From Pseudomonadota bacterium (GTDB lineage Bacteria > Pseudomonadota > Gammaproteobacteria > Steroidobacterales > Steroidobacteraceae): DNA of 11,056 bases. The notes under the pieces are model-generated. The model had not been told where the DNA came from. It saw only the letters and a program-made list of their open reading frames with translations, and ran no database searches. Numbering within the stretch: position 1 is the first letter of the stretch; the number at the start of each line of letters is the position of its first letter. Of the stretch, positions 5,364 to 11,056 are shown one piece after another. The stretch is from the NCBI GenBank assembly GCA_028067895.1, contig JAPTUI010000505.1:1-11056 (forward strand), given 5' to 3'. The position numbers were made by a program, and so were the translations under genes.

Positions 5364-6578
5364 TCAGTCGGTGCGCAGGTGCATCGCGCGACGCACTTCG
5401 TCGAGGGTCTCGCGGGCCGCATCGCGGGCCTTCTCGGCCCCTTCGGCGATCACGTCGCGCAGCAGCTCCGGATTGTCGGTGTACTCCTGAGCGCGCCGGC
5501 GCATGCCCGTGACTTCCTCGACGACCTTGTCGATCACCGGCTGCTTGCACTCCAGGCAGCCAATGCCGGCCGAGCGGCAGCCCTCGGCGGCCCACGTGCG
5601 CACCTCCTCGCCCGAGTAGATCTTGTGCAGGTCCCACACCGGGCAGCGCTCCGGCTCGCCCGGATCGGTCCGCCGGGCCCGCGCCGGATCGGTCTTCATC
5701 GCGCGCAGCTTGCGGGTCACGGACTGCGGGTCCTCGCGCAACTCGATGGTGTTGCCGTAGGACTTGGACATCTTGCGCCCGTCGAGGCCGGGCACCTTGG
5801 GCGTCTCGGTGAGCAGCGCCTGGGGCTCGGGCAGGATGCTCACCCCGCCGCCCTCGAGGTAGCCGAGCAGCCGGTCCCGGTCGGCCACGGTAAGCCGGCT
5901 GACCCCGCTCACCAGCGCCCGGGCGCGCTCGAGCGCCTCGTGATCGCCGGCCTCCTGGAACTTGCGCCGCAGCTGCCGGTAGAGCGTGGTGTTGCGCCCG
6001 CCAAGGGCCTTGATGGCCCGCTCGACCTTCTCCTCGAAGTCCAGCTCGCGCCCGTAGAGGTGGTTGAAGCGGCGCGCCGTCTCGCGCGTCAGCTCCACGT
6101 GCGCCACCTGATCCTCCCCGACCGGCACGTGCTGGGCACGGTAGACGAGGATGTCCGCGCTCTGCAGCAGCGGATAGCCGAGAAAGCCATAGGTGGCCAG
6201 ATCGCGCTCCTTCAGCTGCTCCTGCTGGTCCTTGTAGCTCGGCACCCGCTCAAGCCAGCCGAGCGGGGTGATCATCGAGAGCAGCAGGTGCAGCTCGGCG
6301 TGCTCCGGTACGTGCGATTGCACGAACAGCGTCGCGACACCCGGATTGAGCCCCGCGGCGAGCCAGTCGATGAGCACCTCGTGCACGTACTCCGGCAGCC
6401 GCGCGGTGTCCTCGTAGCCAGTGGTGAGCATGTGCCAGTCGGCGATGAAGAAGTAGCACTCGTACTCGTACTGCAGGCGCACCCAGTTGCGCAGCGCCCC
6501 GTGATAGTTGCCCAGGTGCAGCCGACCGGTGGGCCGCATACCGGACAGAACCCGCCCGCCGGGGTTGGGAGTGCTCAT
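5364..6578 (-). CDS. trpS: Tryptophanyl-tRNA synthetase, long form with a pre-KMSKS insertion and a four-cysteine motif
   Basis: TrpS attaches tryptophan to tRNA-Trp using ATP in the cytoplasm (class I synthetase). Class I signatures are HLGN (21-24, within GRLHLGNYHGAL) and KMSKS (269-273). Other conserved blocks are IADWHMLTT, SMITPLGWLERVPSYKDQ and GEDQVAHVELTRE. At 404 residues it is about 70 longer than E. coli TrpS (334). The extra sequence lies mainly between FNHLYG (171-176) and the KMSKS loop, at about 178-250. After KMSKS it carries Cys312, Cys334, Cys341 and Cys344, spaced C-x21-C-x6-C-x2-C, very close to the [4Fe-4S] motif known from Thermotoga maritima TrpRS. ATG 6576-6578 has GAGG about 5 nt upstream. 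It lies 27 nt downstream of yciO and 8 nt upstream of scpA, inside one operon. Confidence 0.96.
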   Translation of the reverse strand: MSTPNPGGRVLSGMRPTGRLHLGNYHGALRNWVRLQYEYECYFFIADWHMLTTGYEDTARLPEYVHEVLIDWLAAGLNPGVATLFVQSHVPEHAELHLLLSMITPLGWLERVPSYKDQQEQLKERDLATYGFLGYPLLQSADILVYRAQHVPVGEDQVAHVELTRETARRFNHLYGRELDFEEKVERAIKALGGRNTTLYRQLRRKFQEAGDHEALERARALVSGVSRLTVADRDRLLGYLEGGGVSILPEPQALLTETPKVPGLDGRKMSKSYGNTIELREDPQSVTRKLRAMKTDPARARRTDPGEPERCPVWDLHKIYSGEEVRTWAAEGCRSAGIGCLECKQPVIDKVVEEVTGMRRRAQEYTDNPELLRDVIAEGAEKARDAARETLDEVRRAMHLRTD

Positions 6579-6605
6579 CGAACCTCGTCTCGTGCCGCTA
6601 AACGG

Positions 6606-7250
6606 TCAGTATACCGTGTCGCCCCCGCCCCCGAGGATCGGTGCGAGCGACCCGCGCCCGACCCGCAGCACCGTCGGGGGCGTGACCGACAGGTCCACTA
6701 CCGTGGTCGGCACCACCCCGCAGTCGCCTCCATCGAGCACCGCATCGAGCTCGTGCCCGAGCCGCTCGTGGATCTCCCGGGCCGAGGTGAGCGGGGCCGG
6801 ATCCTGCGGCAGCAACAGCGTGCTGCTCATCAGCGGCTCGCCGAGTTCGCGCATCAGCATCAGCGGCACCGGATGCTCCGGGACGCGCACCCCGATGGTG
6901 CGCCGTTTGGGGTTCTGCAACCGCCGCGGGGTCTCGCGGCTGGCGTGGACGAGAAAGGTGTACGGGCCCGGCAGGCAGCTGCGCAGCATGCGGAACTGCC
7001 ACGTCTCCAGGCGCGCAAAGCGCCCGACCTGAGCCAAATCGGCACACACCAGCGTAAAATGATGGTGGCGGTCGGCCGCGCGGATGCGCCGCACCCGCTC
7101 GAGCGCCTTGGTGTCGCCCAGATGCCAGCCAAGGGCGTAGCACGAGTCGGTCGGATAGGCGATCAGGCCACCGCCGCGCACGAGGTCGGCAGCCACGCGG
7201 ATCAGGCGCGCCTGGGGCGTCACCGGATGCAGCTCCAGGTACTCACTCAC
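6606..7250 (-). CDS. yciO: YciO family protein (Sua5/YciO/YrdC, threonylcarbamoyl-AMP synthase-like)
   Basis: The fold is that of TsaC/Sua5, which make the threonylcarbamoyl-AMP used for the t6A tRNA modification. YciO is a paralogue whose in vivo role is not settled. The 214-residue product aligns along its whole length with E. coli YciO (206): HPVTPQARLI (8-17), GGLIAYPTDSCYALG (27-41), RIRAADRHHHFTLVC (55-69), LPGPYTFLV (93-101), PRRLQNPKRRTIGVRVP (108-124), GEPLMSSTLLLP (137-148) and PTTVVDL (181-187). It lacks the STSAN-type motif of true TsaC and has SSTLLLP instead, as YciO does. The start is GTG 7248-7250, supported by AGGAGG 8 nt upstream. It is the first gene of the leftward operon with trpS, scpA, scpB and rluB. 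Family assignment is firm; the exact reaction is not. Confidence 0.93.
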   Translation of the reverse strand: MSEYLELHPVTPQARLIRVAADLVRGGGLIAYPTDSCYALGWHLGDTKALERVRRIRAADRHHHFTLVCADLAQVGRFARLETWQFRMLRSCLPGPYTFLVHASRETPRRLQNPKRRTIGVRVPEHPVPLMLMRELGEPLMSSTLLLPQDPAPLTSAREIHERLGHELDAVLDGGDCGVVPTTVVDLSVTPPTVLRVGRGSLAPILGGGGDTVY

Positions 7251-7258
7251 CGCCCCCG

Positions 7259-7264
7259 CCTCCT
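7259..7264 (-). promoter_or_regulatory. Strong ribosome binding site fixing the yciO GTG start
   Basis: AGGAGG on the minus strand (within GGAAGGAGGCGG) is the full anti-16S core, placed 8 nt before the GTG at 7250. It is the best Shine-Dalgarno in the window and decides the non-ATG start of yciO. Confidence 0.8.
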
Positions 7265-7308
7265 TCCGTTCGATCGGATGTGCGCTCCCTCGAGAGCATC
7301 GGCGCTCG

Positions 7309-7328
7309 AGTGGGTTATGATACCCACT
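7309..7328. promoter_or_regulatory. Divergent promoter/operator candidate between yciO and bolA
   Basis: Perfect 7-bp arms AGTGGGT and ACCCACT flank TATGAT. TATGAT (7316-7321, plus strand) is a 5-of-6 match to the -10 consensus pointing to bolA. One base over, the minus strand reads TATCAT (7317-7322), also 5 of 6, pointing to yciO. Predicted starts would leave leaders of about 30 nt for bolA and 60 nt for yciO. No convincing -35 is visible on either strand, so a factor binding the repeat could be an activator or repressor. Two CTCGAG palindromes (7289-7294, 7305-7310) lie alongside. The rest of the 108-bp gap shows nothing else. Confidence 0.5.
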
Positions 7329-7358
7329 TCACGAACCGGAACGGCGACTGCCCCGCGG

Positions 7359-7652
7359 ATGAATCCCACGCCCAAAGTTTCCCTCAGCGACATCCACGCC
7401 GCGCTCGAGCGCTCACTCGCGCCGACGGCGCTCGAGGTCCTCGACGACAGCGCGCGCCACGTCGGTCATGCCGGAGCGCGCTCGGGGGGACATTACCGCG
7501 TGGCCGTGGTCTCGGCCGCCTTCGCCGGCCGCTCCCGGCTCGAACGCCACCGCATGGTCTACCAGGCGCTCGAGCCGCTGATGGGCCAGGGCATCCATGC
7601 GCTGAACATCCGTGCGACTGCCCCGCAGGACCCGGAGCGCCCCGTCACTTGA
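7359..7652 (+). CDS. bolA: BolA family protein
   Basis: BolA proteins bind CGFS-type monothiol glutaredoxins, often sharing a [2Fe-2S] cluster. E. coli BolA also acts as a DNA-binding morphology and stress regulator. The 97-residue product matches the classic BolA branch rather than IbaG/YrbA: LEVLDDSARHVGHAG (25-39), then GGHYRVAVVSAAFAGRSRLERHRMVYQAL (43-71) and GIHALNIRATAP (78-89). The conserved His in RHRMVY (64) is the usual cluster or glutaredoxin contact, and the protein has no Cys. ATG 7359 gives the normal length, though its ribosome site is poor. An in-frame ATG at 7317 would add 14 residues but lies in the predicted -10. It is divergent from yciO and is followed by a hairpin and a PPIase gene. 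The frame is also open far upstream, antisense to yciO and trpS, but that part is not BolA. Confidence 0.92.
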   Translation: MNPTPKVSLSDIHAALERSLAPTALEVLDDSARHVGHAGARSGGHYRVAVVSAAFAGRSRLERHRMVYQALEPLMGQGIHALNIRATAPQDPERPVT

Positions 7653-7655
7653 GCC

Positions 7656-7679
7656 GGACCCGGCCGAGCGGCCGGGTCC
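7656..7679 (+). terminator. Hairpin terminator candidate after bolA
   Basis: GGACCCGGCC (7656-7665) and GGCCGGGTCC (7670-7679) form a perfect 10-bp stem with a GAGC loop, starting 3 nt after the bolA stop. The following TCTCGCTTTCC is pyrimidine-rich but not a clean U-run, so termination may be partial. It may instead tune or stabilise the bolA-PPIase transcript. Confidence 0.6.
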
Positions 7680-7711
7680 TCTCGCTTTCCACCACCCTAA
7701 CCGAGAACCTC

Positions 7712-8671
7712 ATGAAGCATCTCAGGATCCTCTGCATCGGGCTCGCCGCGCTGGGCCTGGCCGCCTGCCATGGCAAGTCCACTTCGAGCGCCGGCGCGTC
7801 CGCCGCGGTCGCGACCGTCAACGGCCACCCGATCACGCGCCAGTTCTACGACTCCTACATCAAGATGGTCTCCGGCGGGCGCACTGCGAGCGAGCTGACG
7901 CCGCAGCAGCGCGCGATGGTCCTCGACGGGCTGATCCGCGCCGAAGTGGTGGCGCAGGCGGCCGTCAAGAAGGGTCTGGACAAGCAACCACACACCGAGA
8001 CGATGCTGAAGCTGACGCGTCTGAACGTGCTCGAGCAGGCGCTTTCGGACCAGTACCTCGCCAGCGCTGCACCCACCGACGCGGAACTGCAGTCGGTATA
8101 CGACCAGCAGCTCGCCAAGTTCCCCCAGATCGAATATCACGCGCGGCACATCCTGGTGAAGAGCCAGGCGGAGGCCGAGCAGATCATTCGCCAGCTCGAC
8201 GCCGATCACGACCGCAACTTCGCGGCACTCGCGAAGAAGGACTCGCAGGACCCCGGCTCGGCGCAGAACGGCGGTGATTTGGGCTGGTTCCCGCCGAACA
8301 ACATGGTGCCGTCGTTCTCGGCCGCGCTGGCGAAACTGAAAGTCGGTCAGGTCACCCAGACGCCGGTGCACACGCGCTTCGGCTGGCACGTGATCCAGCT
8401 GCTCGGCACCCGACCGATGCACGCCCCGAGCTTCGCGCAGGTCAAAGCCCGCCTGAAGCAGGCGGTGGAGAACAAGAAGTTCCAGACCTACACCACGTCA
8501 CTGGTGAAGCAGGCGAAGGTCGAGACCTACCTCGACCCGCAAACCGGTGAACTGGCCGCGAAGCCGACCCTCGGCATGCCGGCGATTCCGGCGCCGAGCG
8601 CCGCTGCGGGCGCAACCCCGGGCGCTGCTGCGGGCGCCACCACCCCGGCGCCGGCCCCTGCGGGCCACTGA
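7712..8671 (+). CDS. Parvulin-type peptidyl-prolyl cis-trans isomerase lipoprotein
   Basis: This is a predicted periplasmic folding factor that isomerises X-Pro bonds, anchored by a lipid. A lipoprotein signal peptide (MKHLRILCIGLAALGLAAC) ends in lipobox LAAC with Cys19. His at the +2 position does not signal inner-membrane retention, so the outer membrane is likely. A SurA/PrsA-like N-terminal chaperone helix region (about 33-135, starting VATVNGHPITRQFYD) precedes the rotamase domain at about 141-234. That domain contains YHARHILVK, FAALAKKDSQDPGSAQNGGDLGWF and HTRFGWHVIQLL. Residues 285-319 are an Ala/Pro/Gly tail containing an 8-residue near-repeat. The 319-residue product lies 59 nt after bolA, across a hairpin. 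No strong ribosome site is visible (GAGA about 9 nt upstream). It resembles PrsA/PpiC/SurA relatives but cannot be assigned a specific symbol. Confidence 0.92.
   Translation: MKHLRILCIGLAALGLAACHGKSTSSAGASAAVATVNGHPITRQFYDSYIKMVSGGRTASELTPQQRAMVLDGLIRAEVVAQAAVKKGLDKQPHTETMLKLTRLNVLEQALSDQYLASAAPTDAELQSVYDQQLAKFPQIEYHARHILVKSQAEAEQIIRQLDADHDRNFAALAKKDSQDPGSAQNGGDLGWFPPNNMVPSFSAALAKLKVGQVTQTPVHTRFGWHVIQLLGTRPMHAPSFAQVKARLKQAVENKKFQTYTTSLVKQAKVETYLDPQTGELAAKPTLGMPAIPAPSAAAGATPGAAAGATTPAPAPAGH
8600..8647 (+). repeat. 24-bp imperfect tandem repeat in the PPIase tail
   Basis: Two 24-bp units (8600-8623, 8624-8647) encode AAAGATPG and AAAGATTP in the C-terminal tail of the isomerase. They share the GCTGCGGGCGC core and differ at a few bases. 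It looks like a recent small duplication in a low-complexity linker. Confidence 0.6.
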
Positions 8672-8685
8672 GCGGTTGGATCGAT

Positions 8686-8722
8686 CCTGCAGCGGAGCGG
8701 GCTCCGGCCGCTCCGCTGCAGG
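8686..8722. terminator. Strong hairpin between convergent PPIase gene and ligA
   Basis: A perfect 15-bp stem joins 8686-8700 (CCTGCAGCGGAGCGG) and 8708-8722 around a 7-nt loop (GCTCCGG). It lies in the 58-bp gap between two tail-to-tail stop codons, 14 nt after the PPIase stop and 7 nt after the ligA stop on the other strand. Neither side has a T-run. Placement suggests a bidirectional terminator or 3'-end protecting hairpin. Confidence 0.65.
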
Positions 8723-8729
8723 GGCGCCG

Positions 8730-10754
8730 TCAGCGCCGGTGCGCCTCCAGCAGCCGGCGCAACCCCGCCTCGTCGAGGATCGGGATGTTCAGGGCCTGAG
8801 CCTTCGCGAGCTTAGTGCCCGGCGCCTCACCGGCCACCACGTAGCGCGTCTTCTTCGACACACTGCCGCTCACCTTGGCCCCAAGCGCCGTCAAGGCCTC
8901 CTGCGCCTGTTCGCGCGTCATGCCCGCCAGCGTCCCGGTGAGCACGAACGTCTGCCCGGTGAGCGGTAGGTCCGCGGCCCGCGCCGTGAACGGCGCCCAC
9001 GTGACTCCGGCATCCCGCAGCCGCCCGATCAGCGCCCGATGCTCCTCTGCGGCAAAGAACGCATGCACGTGCGCGGCGACGACGGGACCGACGTCAGGAA
9101 CCTGTTCGATCCGCTCCGGATGGCTGTGCGCGGCCTCGACCAGCGCATCCAGATCCCCGAAATGGCGCGCCAGGGCGAGCGCGGTCGCCTCGCCGACCTC
9201 GCGGATGCCAAGCGCGTAGAGCAACCTCGGCAGCGTGGTCTGCTTGCTGCGCTCGAGCGCAGCCAGCAGATTGGCAGCGGATTTCTCACCCATGCGATCG
9301 AGCGCCGCGAGCGCCTCGGCGCCGAGCTCGTAGAGATCCGCCGGTGAGCGCACCAGGCCGCGCTCGACCAGTTGCGCGACCACCTTGTCCCCGAGTCCCT
9401 CGATGTCCATCGCCAGCCGGCTGGCAAAGTGGCGGATCGCCTCCTGGCGCTGCGCCGGGCAGCTGAACCCCCCCGTGCAGCGGGCCACCGCCTCGCCCTC
9501 GGGCTTGAGCACTTCGGAGTGGCACACCGGGCAGTGCCGCGGCAGCGCCACCGCTTCGGTGTGCGCCGGACGGCGCGTCTCGATCACCCGCACGAGCTCC
9601 GGGATCACGTCCCCGGCCCGGCGCACGATCACCGTATCGCCGATGCGCACGTCCTTGCGCTGCACTTCATCGAAGTTGTGCAGCGTCACGTTGCTCACGG
9701 TCACTCCGCCAACGAACACCGGCTCGAGCCGCGCCACCGGCGTCACCGCGCCGGTGCGTCCGACCTGCCACTCGATGGCGCGTACGCGCGTCATGACCTC
9801 CTCGGCCGGAAACTTGTGCGCGAGCGCCCAGCGCGGTGCGCGCGCGAGGAACCCGAGGCGGTTCTGGTACCCCAGGCGCTCGACTTTGTAGACCACCCCG
9901 TCGATCTGATAGGCGAGCGCGGCGCGCCGCTCGCCCATCTGGCGGAAGTATTCGAGGCAACCCTCGACCCCCTGCACGCGCCGCCCCTCGGGACAGACCG
10001 GCAGACCCCACCGGCGCAGCGCCTCGAGCAGCTCGCTCTGGCGCTCGGGGAGCTCCCAGCCGCTGACGCTGCCGAGCCCGTAGCAGTACATCTGCAGGGC
10101 ACGTGCGGCGGTGATGCGCGGATCGAGCTGGCGAAGGCTCCCGGCGGCGGCATTGCGCGGGTTGACGAAGGTCTTCTCGCCCCGGGCCTCGGCCGCGCGG
10201 TTCAGCCGCTCGAACCCCTTCAGCGGCATGAACACCTCCCCGCGCGCCTCGAGCAACGCCGGGGCCTTCCCCTGCAGACGCAGCGGAAACGCCCGGATGG
10301 CGCGCACATTGGCCGTCACGTCCTCGCCCTTGAACCCGTCGCCGCGGGTCGCAGCCCGCTCGAGCAAGCCGTCGCGGTAGATGACCGTCACGGCCAACCC
10401 GTCGAGTTTCGGCTCGGCCAGATACTCAAGCGGTTCGTCCGTCCCGAGCCGCTCCGCGGCCCGCCGATCGAAGGCCCGCACCTCCTCGTCGCTGAAGGCG
10501 TTGTCGAGCGAGAGCATGGGCACTTCGTGCACCACCTCCTCGAACGAGTCGCTCGGGGTGCCCGCGACGCGCTGCGTGGGCGAGTCGGGTGTGACCAGCT
10601 GCGGGTGCGCGGCCTCCAGCTCGCGCAGTTCGCGCATGAGCTCGTCGTACTCGGCATCCGGGATCTCCGGATCGTCGAGTACGTAGTAGCGGTAGTCGTG
10701 GCGGGCGATTTCGGCGCGCAGCGCGGCGATGCGTGCGCGCGCGCCGGCGCTCAC
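8730..10754 (-). CDS. ligA: NAD+-dependent DNA ligase LigA
   Basis: LigA seals nicks during replication and repair using NAD+. The 674-residue product has full family length and order. Domain Ia is N-terminal, with HDYRYYVLDDPEIPDAEYDELMREL (19-43). The adenylation domain has catalytic Lys116 in KLDG (116-119), and TRGDGFKGEDVTANVRAI (136-153) and IDGVVYKV (284-291) follow. The OB fold includes GRTGAVTPVARLEPV (332-346). A zinc finger has Cys408, Cys411, Cys426 and Cys432. The helix-hairpin-helix region spans about 445-580 and the BRCT domain about 596-674 (LTGQTFVLTGTLAGMTREQ). All expected catalytic residues are present. The start is GTG 10752-10754, whose GTGA overlaps the zipA stop by 4 nt, a classic coupled start. 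It converges on the PPIase gene. Confidence 0.97.
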   Translation of the reverse strand: MSAGARARIAALRAEIARHDYRYYVLDDPEIPDAEYDELMRELRELEAAHPQLVTPDSPTQRVAGTPSDSFEEVVHEVPMLSLDNAFSDEEVRAFDRRAAERLGTDEPLEYLAEPKLDGLAVTVIYRDGLLERAATRGDGFKGEDVTANVRAIRAFPLRLQGKAPALLEARGEVFMPLKGFERLNRAAEARGEKTFVNPRNAAAGSLRQLDPRITAARALQMYCYGLGSVSGWELPERQSELLEALRRWGLPVCPEGRRVQGVEGCLEYFRQMGERRAALAYQIDGVVYKVERLGYQNRLGFLARAPRWALAHKFPAEEVMTRVRAIEWQVGRTGAVTPVARLEPVFVGGVTVSNVTLHNFDEVQRKDVRIGDTVIVRRAGDVIPELVRVIETRRPAHTEAVALPRHCPVCHSEVLKPEGEAVARCTGGFSCPAQRQEAIRHFASRLAMDIEGLGDKVVAQLVERGLVRSPADLYELGAEALAALDRMGEKSAANLLAALERSKQTTLPRLLYALGIREVGEATALALARHFGDLDALVEAAHSHPERIEQVPDVGPVVAAHVHAFFAAEEHRALIGRLRDAGVTWAPFTARAADLPLTGQTFVLTGTLAGMTREQAQEALTALGAKVSGSVSKKTRYVVAGEAPGTKLAKAQALNIPILDEAGLRRLLEAHRR

Positions 10755-11056
10755 GAGAGGGCCTCGCCCGGGTCCACCGCCAGCGTCTGGCGCAGCTCGG
10801 CGAGCCGCGCCTCGCTCAACGGCTCACCGCGCTCGTCCTGCACCTCGCCCTGGAGCCGCTCGTTGAGGTTCTGGGCGGCCGCCAACAGCACCTCGAAAGC
10901 CTCGTCGGCCGGCAGCGAGCCCGGCAGCACGGTGAAGAGGTTCAGTCCCGCGTAACGTTGTCCGTCCATGGCATCCAGGTCGAACGTCCCCGGGCGCGTC
11001 AGCGACGCGACGCTCACCAGCGCGCGGCCTTGCGCGTCCGGCAGGTGAAAGATCTC
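10751..11056 (-). CDS. zipA: Cell division protein ZipA, C-terminal FtsZ-binding domain (runs off right edge)
   Basis: ZipA anchors FtsZ to the inner membrane at the Z-ring; the C-terminal domain binds the FtsZ tail. Only the last 101 residues are here, and the frame stays open to the right edge. They match the second half of the ZipA domain: EIFHLPDAQGRALVSVASLTRPGTFD corresponds to the E. coli stretch ending SLANMVKPGTFD. LNLFTVLPGSLPADEAFEVLLAAAQNLNERLQGEVQDERGEPLSEARLAELR then follows. A GTG at 11017 lies inside the domain and is not a start. The N-terminal membrane anchor and Pro/Gln linker lie outside the window. Adjacency to ligA, with a 4-nt overlap, is the usual gammaproteobacterial order and supports the call. 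Confidence 0.9.
   Translation of the reverse strand, partial: EIFHLPDAQGRALVSVASLTRPGTFDLDAMDGQRYAGLNLFTVLPGSLPADEAFEVLLAAAQNLNERLQGEVQDERGEPLSEARLAELRQTLAVDPGEALS

Noticed and set aside
5358..7652. A 764-codon open frame on the plus strand across trpS and yciO, ending in bolA
   Set aside because: Only its last 97 codons are a recognisable protein (BolA). The rest is antisense to two firmly identified genes and stays open because of the high GC content.
9735..9756. Inverted repeat CACCGGCG/CGCCGGTG inside ligA
   Set aside because: Eight-bp arms with a 6-nt spacer inside conserved ligase codons are expected by chance at this GC content.
9372..10955. A 527-codon plus-strand open frame opposite ligA and zipA
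   Set aside because: It is antisense to well-conserved ligA and zipA and shows only Arg/Ala/His-rich composition, with no recognisable domain.
1..11056. Search for tRNA/rRNA genes, CRISPR arrays, insertion sequences, phage or plasmid genes, attachment sites and a novel defence system
   Set aside because: Nothing seen: the window is almost fully occupied by core genes, the largest gap is 147 bp, and no terminal repeats, transposase motifs or repeat-spacer patterns are visible.

Overview
The window is a GC-rich stretch (roughly 70 % GC by eye) of bacterial core chromosome carrying eleven protein genes, no RNA genes, no mobile elements and no CRISPR. The gene content and order point to a gammaproteobacterium of the Xanthomonadales/Nevskiales/Pseudomonas side rather than the enterics. 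It has ScpA/ScpB (enterics use MukBEF instead), the yciO-trpS-scpA-scpB-rluB order, and zipA directly followed by ligA. UbiG indicates ubiquinone synthesis. I cannot name a genus from the sequence alone.

Layout, left to right. The 5' part of gyrA runs leftward off the left edge. Across a 147-bp divergent intergenic region, ubiG and rmuC run rightward with only 9 bp between them. They meet, tail to tail and with a 15-bp overlap, the end of a five-gene leftward operon read yciO -> trpS -> scpA -> scpB -> rluB, whose genes are separated by 27 nt, 8 nt, an 8-nt overlap and about 1 nt. A 108-bp divergent region with an inverted repeat containing -10-like hexamers on both strands separates this operon from a rightward pair, bolA and a parvulin-type lipoprotein isomerase. 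Hairpins follow bolA and the isomerase gene. Finally ligA and the 3' end of zipA run leftward, overlapping by 4 nt, and zipA runs off the right edge.

Functional themes: chromosome topology and segregation (GyrA, ScpA, ScpB), DNA repair and replication (RmuC, LigA), cell division (ZipA), translation and rRNA/tRNA biology (TrpS, YciO, RluB homologue), respiration (UbiG), iron-sulfur/glutaredoxin-linked regulation (BolA) and envelope protein folding (PPIase lipoprotein).

I did not find an undescribed multi-gene system; this is an ordinary housekeeping region. The points most worth a second look are: (1) the RluB homologue, which departs from the pseudouridine-synthase consensus at several active-site motifs at once; (2) a C-x21-C-x6-C-x2-C set in TrpS resembling the [4Fe-4S] motif of Thermotoga TrpRS; (3) the inverted repeat embedding back-to-back -10 elements between yciO and bolA; (4) a perfect 26-bp palindrome inside the acidic tail of scpB; (5) about 35 copies of the palindrome CTCGAG in 11 kb; and (6) a shared palindrome that encodes the ends of two convergent genes.
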